Below are positions 56,429-64,000 of a DNA stretch of 64,000 nucleotides, piece by piece. The position numbers and the translations under genes are program-made. How positions within the stretch are numbered: the stretch's first letter is position 1; every line of letters starts with the position of its first letter. Source of the DNA: Luidia sarsii (lineage: Eukaryota; Echinodermata; Asteroidea; Paxillosida; Luidiidae); contig OX465104.1 in assembly GCA_949987565.1 (NCBI GenBank), positions 672,978-736,977 on the forward strand, read 5' to 3'. The notes beneath the pieces were generated by a model, which saw only the letters and a program-made list of their open reading frames with translations, was not told the DNA's origin and did no database searches.

Positions 56429-56929
56429 ATTGTAATGTCCGGCCTAATACATTTTTTAAACAACCCATCTAGGCTTTTCCACTCGTTGCTGCGCATATCC
56501 CTGCAATACTTGTATCTGTACATGTACATCAAGCCTCGCGCTTAAGTATTTTTTTAACTAGCCCACCGGGCTAGTTGATTGAGTTTTTTGCTAGCCCGCA
56601 GCAAGTTTTACTAGCCCTATATAATTAATATAATATGTACATACACAAGGTTATTAGGTCAAGTAAAACAAATGATTAGTTTCTACTTTCTCATCCCCGT
56701 CCGCATTTGTTTTTGCTTCCACAAATCTGTCTACTTTTTACTAGTCTGTCGGACTATCAAAGTGGGCCATTTTACTAGCCAGCAGCCGTTTTTACTAGAC
56801 AATTTCCGTCGGGCTAGTGCTAAGGTCGAGCCCTGTACATGTACTGTACATGTACATGTTACGTACATGTGCAGCCAGTATGGAATGTTACACTCCAGTT
56901 CCCCTTTAACAGAACCGACAAATTGAAAT

Positions 56930-57125
56930 TCCCATTTTAATACGGCTCATGACGTGCCGCACATGACGGGCATTGTGTCTGCATGCGCACGAGGTGTACA
57001 CTCCGTAATAAATCTCCCAGGACGGAAATGTCTGGAGCGTGAAATTTGTGGCAGATCCTGGTCGGATAAAAATGTCGTCGTCATAATCATTATCGTCGAT
57101 CATAATCATAGGTAATTGCATGAAT
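56930..57125. promoter_or_regulatory. Possible non-coding regulatory element
   Basis: Non-repetitive stretch richer in CpG than its surroundings (CGGCTCATGACGTGCCGC, TCGTCGTCATAATCATTATCG). It contains a CRE-like TGACG and TAAT/ATTA motifs. It has no ORF or repeat. Regulatory function is only a guess from composition. Confidence 0.25.
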
Positions 57126-57504
57126 TACATGTACATGCACGTATGCGCTTACGTTGTCGGTATGCTGCGGTGTTTGATAGAAAGTTTAGACAATTTTCTG
57201 CAAAGTCAACCGTAAATCAAGACTACATGTATCAAGCTATGTACAATTGTAGAGTATTTGTTTGAGTGGTATTATTGCACATGCCATGGTGTTTTTATAA
57301 AATGTGGAAGTTTAATTCTTAAATGGTACATGGACATCAGTACATACATGCATTCCCTATAAATATCTTGAATGATTGTGCTGGTGGTGGAATTCAGTTC
57401 AGTTTACTCTAAGAGGCCTTAGGAGCCATTTTCAATTTCATGCAGATCTGGGAAAAGAAACGCTTCATCGACCATACACAACAAAAACCTTGAAGTTGAA
57501 GTGG

Positions 57505-57728
57505 TAAAAAACTGACTTCAGTGAAGTACAAAAGCTGACTTCAGTGAAGTACAAAAACTGACTTCAGTGAAGTACAGAAACTGACTTCAGTGAAGTACAG
57601 AAACTGACTTCAGTGAAGTACAGAAACTGACTTCAGTGAAGTACAAAAACTGACTTCAGTGAAGTACAAAAACTGACTTCAGTGAAGTACAAAAACTGAC
57701 TTCAGTGAAGTACAAAAACTGACTTCAC
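57505..57728. repeat. 22-bp palindromic tandem array
   Basis: About ten copies of a 22-bp unit AAAACTGACTTCAGTGAAGT plus AC. Each unit contains the near-perfect palindrome ACTTCAGTGAAGT, so either strand can form a series of small hairpins. Confidence 0.95.
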
Positions 57729-58049
57729 CTGATTTAGCGGGTTTATCCTGAAAAAGCTAGAACAGAAAAGGAATGATTGTCATAAAATGTAATGAGAGAA
57801 AGGTCTCATGAAACTATCCCCAAATTTTAACTCTAAAGAGAGAATGAGTAATAGCTCTTTTATGGGTCAACATTTAATAATTACCAAACATAATGTTCAA
57901 AAGGCGAAATCTCCAGTTAAAAGTCAAACAAAGATAGCTTTTAATAGCTTTTAATAGTCAATATGCTGTTGGAAAAATACCACTAAATTAAGAAACTCAG
58001 TGAAATTTGTTTTAGCCCATTTTCCCTTTTTCCATGGAAATTCCCTAAA

Positions 58050-58155
58050 ATTTAGTTTTACATGGGTCTGAGATTTCAATGCTGGCAGCACCTCCCTGCA
58101 AGGATTGAAACATCCCTTCGAGGAAGGTCCTGCTTAGATTGAAACGTAGGGCTCT
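58050..58155. mobile_element. Degenerate hairpin element
   Basis: TCTGAGATTTCAATGCTGGC ... GAGGAAGGTCCTGCTTAGATTGAAACGTAGGGC, arms diverged. Confidence 0.55.
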
Positions 58156-58799
58156 CCGATACATGTATCTGTGACACGGGGAAAAACTCTAGTTTCCTGC
58201 ACTGCATTGCCAAGTGTTTCAGGCAGGCCTCCACATTTCATGCCCAGCAAAAACCTTTTTCACTGCAATGTAAAGTCGGTCGTCTCCAAAGGCCTTCCAT
58301 TCCTCTCTACCTACATTGTACTTCTATCCCGGATGCCATTTACATTTGGGCTTCTCAGAGAGAAAGTGAGAAAAAAACTCTTAGGCCATAGATTTGGTCC
58401 TTTTGACGCCGAATTCCATTCCGTGGGCGACAAGTCTACCAGAAGACTGAAAAAAGAAAGAATGTCTGCAGGAACCTAAGAAGGCTGCACCATTGGCCAG
58501 CGCAAATTAAAGTCCAGGCTAGCATTAGCCCTAGAGTGACTAGACACATCTGTACAATGTACTTCTATTTTAGGCCAATTGTTAACAGGCAATTTGATAG
58601 CGAAGTAAGCGAACCAAATCTTTTTTCTTGCCAGTGCAGACTGACTGTCTATCACAAAGTGATTGATTAAAGCCAGTATGCAATCAATGTGTGTGTCTCT
58701 CTCTTAAATAATAGTGTCTCTGGTACCGTAGCATGTGCGGTCACGAGTAGTACTCACGAGACAGGGGCCAATTTCACAGAGCTGTTTAAAACACCAGAA

Positions 58800-58890
58800 A
58801 TGTGCTGCCTCTCTCTACCTCTCTCTAACTCTATACAATCTCTCTAACTATCTAGCTGTCTCTAGCTCTCTAACTCTCTCTAGCTTTCTT

Positions 58891-58928
<38 letters not shown>

Positions 58929-60745
58929 GCTGTCTCTAGCTGTCTCTAGCTCCCTCTAACTACATGTATCTAGCTCTCTCTTACTCTCTCTAGCTGTCTA
59001 ACTCTTTCTAGCTTTCTCTAACTCTTTCTAGCTTTCTCTAACTCTCTAGCTCTCTCTAACTACATATATCTAGCTCCCTCTAACTCTCTCTAACTCTCTC
59101 TATCTATCTAGCATTTGCTTAATCTCTCTAACTCTCTGGCTCTCTCTATGGTAGCTCTCTAGCTCTCTCTAGCTCCCTTAAACTCTCGAGCACTTTCTAG
59201 CTTTGTGTACATGTAACTCCCTGAATGTACATGTAGCTCTCTCTCTCTTGCTCCCTCTAACTCTCCCTAGCTCTCTCTAGCTCTCTCAAGCTCTCTAGCT
59301 CTCTCTAGCTCTCTCTAGCTCTCTCTAGCTCTCTCTAGCTCTCTAGCTCTCTCTAGCTCTCTAGCTCTCTCAAGCTCTCTCTAGCTCTCTCTAGCTCTCT
59401 CTAGCTCTCTAGCTCTCTAGCTCCCTCTAACTCTCCCTAGCTCTCTCTAACTCTCTCAAGCTCTCTAGCTCTCTCTAGCTCTCTCTAGCTCTCTCTAGCT
59501 CTCTCTAGCTCTCTAACTCTCTCTAGCTCTCTAACTCTCTCAAGCTCTCTAGCTCTCTCTAGCTCTCTCTAGCTCTCTCAAGTCTCAAGCTCTCTAGCTC
59601 TCTCTAACTCTCTAGCTCGCTCTAGCTCTCTAGCTCTCTCTAGCTCTCTAGCTCTCTCTAGCTCTCTCAAGCTCTCTAGCTCTCTCTAACTCTCTCAAGC
59701 TCTCTAGCTCTCTTTAGCTCTCTCTAGCTCTCTCTAACTCTCTCTAGCTCTCTCTAGATCTCTCAAGCTCTCTACCTCTCTCTAACTCTCTCAAGCTCTC
59801 TAGCTCTCTCTAGCTCTCTCTAGCTTGCTCTAGCTCTCTCTAACTCTCTCATGCTCTCTAGCTCTCTCTAGCTCTCTCTAACTCTCTCTTGCTCTCTCTA
59901 GCTCTCTCAAGCTCTCTCTAGCTCTCTAGCTCTCTAGCTCTCTCTAGCTCTCTCTAGCTCTCTCTAGCTCTCTAGCTCTCTCTAGCTCTCTAGCTCTCTC
60001 TAGCTCTCTAGCTCTCTCTAGCTCTCTAGCTCTCTCTAGCTCTCTCAAGCTCTCTAGCTCTCTCTAACTCTCTCAAGCTCTCTAGCTCTCTCTAGCTCTC
60101 TCTAGCTCTCTCTAGCTCTCTCTAGCTCTCTCTAGCTCTCTCTAGCTCTCTAGCTCTCTCTAGCTCTCTCTAGCTCTCTCTAGCTCTCTAGCTCTCTCTA
60201 ACTCTCTCAAGCTCTCTAGCTCTCTCAAGCTCTCTAGCTCTCTCTAGCTCTCTCTAGCTCGCTCTAGCTCTCTAGCTCTCTCTAGCTCTCTAGCTCTCTC
60301 TAACTCTCTCTAGCTCTCTAGCTCTCTCTAACTCTCTCAAGCTCTCTAGCTCTCTCTAGCTCTCTCTAGCTCTCTCTCTAGCTCTCTCTAGCTCTCTCTA
60401 GCTCTCTCTAGCTCTCTCTAGCTCTCTCAAGCTCTCTAGCTCTCTCTAGCTCTCTCTAACTCTCTCTAACTCTCTCTAGCTCTCTAGCTCTCTCTAGCTC
60501 TCTAGCTCTCTAGCTCTCTCTAGCTCTCTCTAACTCTCTCTAACTCTCTCTAGCTCTCTAGCTCTCTCTAGCTCTCTCTAACTCTCTCTAACTCTCTCTA
60601 ACTCTCTCTAGCTCTCTAGCTCTCTCTAGCTCTCTCTAACTCTCTCTAACTCTCTCAAGCTCTCTAGCTCTCTCTAGCTCTCTCAAGCTCTCTAGCTCCC
60701 TCTAGCTCTCTCTAGCTTTCTCAAGCTCCATATCCATCTCTGGCT
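58800..60745. repeat. CTCTCTCTAG microsatellite array, about 1.9 kb
   Basis: Nearly uninterrupted CTCTCTAGCT and CTCTCTCTAG units with AACTCT and CAAGCT variants. The CTAG step recurs every 8-10 bp. Edges are more degenerate (58800-59270 includes TACATGTA insertions). Confidence 0.97.
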
Positions 60746-61180
60746 CTCTTAGCCTCTCTCCCTTCCTCTCTCACTCCTCTTTCCTTCAGACATACGGCGT
60801 GAGTCGTCATCCCTATTCCACAAACTGTACATGACACCTCATCAAATAGGGGAAGTGGGGAAATTGTCTGGGCCGGTATAGTGTGCACACCGCGTGCCAA
60901 AACGGTGAAGGGACGTGAAATTAATCACGGCGCATACCAAGCTTTACGGAAGTGTCTGGACCCGGTTGTGTGTAATTACTGTGAGGATGGTGAGGAGAGG
61001 GAGGGAAGGGAAATCATTTGTGTCACAAATACATTTATGGCGAGTTTTTAATAATGTAATGGATGAGAATCCTACCAGTATCCTCAAAGCAAACCCTATG
61101 TGCTTGAGGTACAACGTACATGTTGTACTTCATAATGAGGTGTTTGCATCAAGGTGATTGTAGACCTAATGAATAAAGGC
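60746..61180. other. No gene recognised
   Basis: GC-richer non-repetitive segment (e.g. CACACCGCGTGCCAAAACGG, ATTAATCACGGCGCATACC) with no convincing coding frame. Confidence 0.4.
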
Positions 61181-61290
61181 AGAAAGGTCCTGCTTGGATC
61201 GAAACGTCAGGCCCTCTATCTTTTGAGATTTGATGTATTGCAGGTCATTTTAGTCAGTGAGCAGTTTGCAACAGTTTTTTGTATTAACTT
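61181..61290 (+). mobile_element. Hairpin-family half element
   Basis: GCAGAAAGGTCCTGCTTGGATCGAAACGTCAGGCCC followed by a divergent long arm (TCAGTGAGCAGTTTGCAACAG); same subfamily as 2280-2430. Confidence 0.65.
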
Positions 61291-61939
61291 CAAATAAATA
61301 AAGGACATAATGCGAACTGTTGAAGAAATTGAAAAATGTAATTCAATGAGGGGTTGCCGTACTTGAGTTATAATTAGCACCGCTGAGAGCAATATGGCAT
61401 CAAATGGCCAATTGTTTCCGACTTGTGCCACCTGCCCTTAAAAACGAAAAAGAAAGAGTAAGCGCAAGCACTCGCACGACGATCGTTCACCGTATATAGG
61501 TATTGATTGCGACAGGAAATCGGTCTGACTATCCACTGTGTGCCGCAAACAGTCACCGGCACATGACCGTAATGTACCATCACCGGGTCAATTGCCGATT
61601 CTAAGTCAACCATATCACCAGCAGGCTTATTCCCAGCCCCCTGCCTCTGCCCCAAACCCCCCACCCCTCAGCCCTCCACATCCCCACCCCCTCCTCCACT
61701 GCGCTGTCCTTCAAATCATTCCGTCATGTGAGTGCAAACATGTTGTATAGCCGGTTGTCGTCTTGCTGAGAAAGGCGCATGAATAGAGTCACACAGACTC
61801 ACTGAATTCTGTGTAACCTAAAACGGAAAAAATATTTTTTGACAGATTGAAGACAACAAAAAACCCCAAAACATGGTCATTGTGTTCTAGTATATATGCT
61901 GCCTCGTTTTTTTAGAACAAGGAAAAAGGGTCAAAATGA

Positions 61940-62160
61940 ATTAGAAACACAAGGTTTTTGCACTGACATTAATTAATGACGATTCGTTAATTGTTTAATT
62001 ACAGCCTCACTCTCGGATTTGGAGAGGAGAGCTTTTACGTCTGAGCCAAGGACTAGACCTCAGTCATAATGTGCCGCGGCGTTTCCAGCGCTAATTGGGA
62101 TGATGTTTAATCGCGGCGCATCCCGAGGGGGGCTTCACTAACCAATTTCCTCCCCCCCCT
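61940..62160. promoter_or_regulatory. ATTA-site cluster, possible enhancer
   Basis: TGACATTAATTAATGACG and TTCGTTAATTGTTTAATTAC pack several homeodomain-type TAATTA cores into 45 bp. A CpG-rich non-repetitive stretch follows (GTGCCGCGGCGTTTCCAGCG). Inference only. Confidence 0.25.
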
Positions 62161-62329
62161 ACCTTTTCAATTTTGTCCCCTCACAGCTCCATCCTCTCTC
62201 CTCTCTCCCAAGAGATTCCTTGCTCACTCAAGCACTCTGATCAGTCCTTGGATTTATGCCACACTCTTGCACAGTAGAATGGACGGACCGTGCTGACTTG
62301 ACACCTCTTTCAAAACTTAGTCATCGTTG

Positions 62330-63280
62330 ACTCTCTCCTCTCTCTCTCCTCTCTCATCTCTCATCTCTCCTCTCTCCTCTCTCCACTCTCCTCTCTCCTC
62401 TCCTCTCTCCTCTCTCCTCTCTCCTCTCTCCTCTCTCCTCTCTCCTCTCTCCTCTCCCCTCTCTCCCCTCTCCTCTCTCCTCTCTCCTCTCTCCTCTCTC
62501 CCCTCTCCTCTCTCCTCCTCTCTCCTCTCTCCTCTCTCCTCTCTCCTCTCTCCTCTCTCCTCTCTCCTCTCTCCTCTCTCCTCTCTCCTCTCTCCTCTCT
62601 CCCCTCTCCTCTCTCTCTCCTCTCTCTTCTCTCCTCTCTCCTCTCCTCTCTCCTCTCTCCTCTCTCCTCTCTCCTCCTCTCTCTCTTCTCTCCTCTCTCC
62701 TCTCTCCGATCCTCTCTCTCTCTCCCTCTCTGCCTCTGTCTCTCTAAATACCGGGTATGTCTCTATTTATCTCACTCTCTCTCTCCCCTCTACTGTCTCT
62801 CTGTCTCTACATGTATGTGTCTCTCTCCCCATCTCTTTTTGTGTCTGTCTCTCCCTTTCCCTCTGTGTTTCTTTCTGGAGGGTTTCAGTCTCTCTCTTCC
62901 TCCCTCTCTGTCGCTCTATAACCCCCTCTCTCTGTCTCTGTCTCTCTCTCCCTTCTCCCTTCTCCCTCTCTCCCCCTCTCCCTCTCTCCATCTCCCCCTC
63001 TCCCTCTCTCCACATCTCCCTCTTTCCTGCTCTCCCTCTCTATCTCCCTGTCTCTGCCTCTTACTCTCATTGTCTCACTCTCTATCTACTGTACATGTAT
63101 ATATATACTGTCCATCCTCTCTGTCTACCTCTGTGTCTCTCTCCCTATTTCTCTCTATCTCTGTCTCTGTCTCTGTCTCTGCCTCTGCCTCTGCCTCTGT
63201 CTCTGTCTCTGTCTCCATATCTGTCTCTGTCTGTCTGTCTCTGTCTCCATCTCTGTCTCTGTTTGTCTGTCTCTTTCTTC
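62330..63280. repeat. (TCTCTCC)n and related CT-rich array
   Basis: 62330-62720 is a 7-8-bp CTCTCTCCT array, 62720-63070 degenerate CT-rich, 63120-63280 (CTCTGT)n. It makes Ser/Leu/Pro phantom ORFs. Confidence 0.95.
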
Positions 63281-63554
63281 TCTGACAATGATTTCCCCTG
63301 TCAGAGTGAAACTGACCGTCCCATAAGAATTTTGTCTGCAGGTTTGAAAATAGGCTCTTTAAAGTAGTCTTCAATTTGATTTGTAACAATGTCTTGGGTT
63401 GAAAATTGGAAATAAAATGTTTGCACATCTACATATAGTCTTGAGGACTTGAGCTGGGGTGCAGATATGTTTTTTTAAATTGTATGCTTCGCATTTCCCA
63501 AGGAATCAGTCAGAACCTGAGTGAACCTTAGTTGAACCAGTGAACCATTTCTGA

Positions 63555-64000
63555 ATACACGTACATGTATATGTGCATGTACATGAACATGTACTACATG
63601 TACTACATGTAGATTACAGTGTTCAATAGTCAACAATCTTCTCAAGTCAGATTTGATTGTAAACGTAAACCTTTACCCAGTACACCTAGACTAAACCAAA
63701 CTCATTTATTTATCCAATGATCAATGACCTCAGGCCAGCTTACAATTTCCATGAGAAACCATGCTCTTCATTCATGTCATTATACTTCATGCACATGTAC
63801 GTGTATTTACCGGACAAGAATGTGAATAATAAAGCTCTCATTTTGTGTTTAAATTTACACTGTACATGTATAATGTACACCTGTATATGCACAGGTGTAC
63901 TGTACATGTACATAAGTACATATGTACAATCTCCCCTGTACATGCACAGGTACATGTATACTGTACATGTACATGTACATGTAAATGTACATGTACATGT
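63555..64000. repeat. TACATG-rich tract running off the window
   Basis: ACATGTACATGT motifs from 63555 and again densely from 63855 to the last base. Confidence 0.85.

Noticed and set aside
58171..58479. 102-codon frame on plus strand
   Set aside because: Begins next to a hairpin-element remnant, no recognisable domain, no splice partners; plausible by chance in this length of DNA.
62327..63367. 346-codon Ser/Leu/Pro frame
   Set aside because: CT-rich array translation with no domain.

Overview
This is a eukaryotic (animal) genomic window: genes are split into short exons with GT/AG junctions, introns are full of microsatellites and small foldback elements, and there is a 200-N assembly gap at 18801-19000. 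Gene content (an endocannabinoid-type diacylglycerol lipase, the U7 snRNP protein LSM11, a ciliary-type coiled-coil protein, an endonuclease IV/Apn1-type AP endonuclease and a claudin-like first exon), together with pervasive TACATGTA-type repeats and tRNA-derived SINEs, suggests a marine invertebrate deuterostome (echinoderm or cephalochordate). I cannot settle the species from sequence alone.

Layout. 1-7186: no gene recognised, only dispersed repeats. 7187-18601 (+): eleven exons of a DAGLB-like sn-1 diacylglycerol lipase; the first coding exon and the C-terminal exon(s) are not visible, and the latter probably fall in or near the assembly gap. 19000-22000: arrays and repeats. 25848-22017 (-): complete five-exon LSM11. 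26199-32105 (+): complete seven-exon CCDC166-like coiled-coil gene, starting 350 bp from LSM11 in a head-to-head arrangement. 38339-33721 (-): complete seven-exon Apn1/Nfo-type AP endonuclease with a long lysine-rich N-terminal extension. 40019-40334 (+): first coding exon of a claudin/PMP22-like four-pass membrane protein, with a second candidate short exon at 39745-39845. 40335-64000: gene-poor, with a 44-bp satellite, TACATG-rich DNA, a 1.9-kb CTCTCTAG array, CT arrays, LINE remnants and one candidate minus-strand first exon at 47454-47635.

The genes are ordinary metazoan housekeeping or signalling genes and do not form one pathway. The most distinctive signal is the mobile DNA: a family of asymmetric hairpin elements found about twenty times across the window, five copies of which are flanked by 12-14-bp direct repeats. 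Other items are a MULE-like palindrome with 9-bp duplications, TA-flanked mariner/pogo-type MITEs, and a satellite that seems to have expanded inside a dispersed element whose unexpanded relative lies 5 kb away.

All exon models were read by eye from ORFs, splice sites and remembered family sequences. Homology statements are recognition, not search results.
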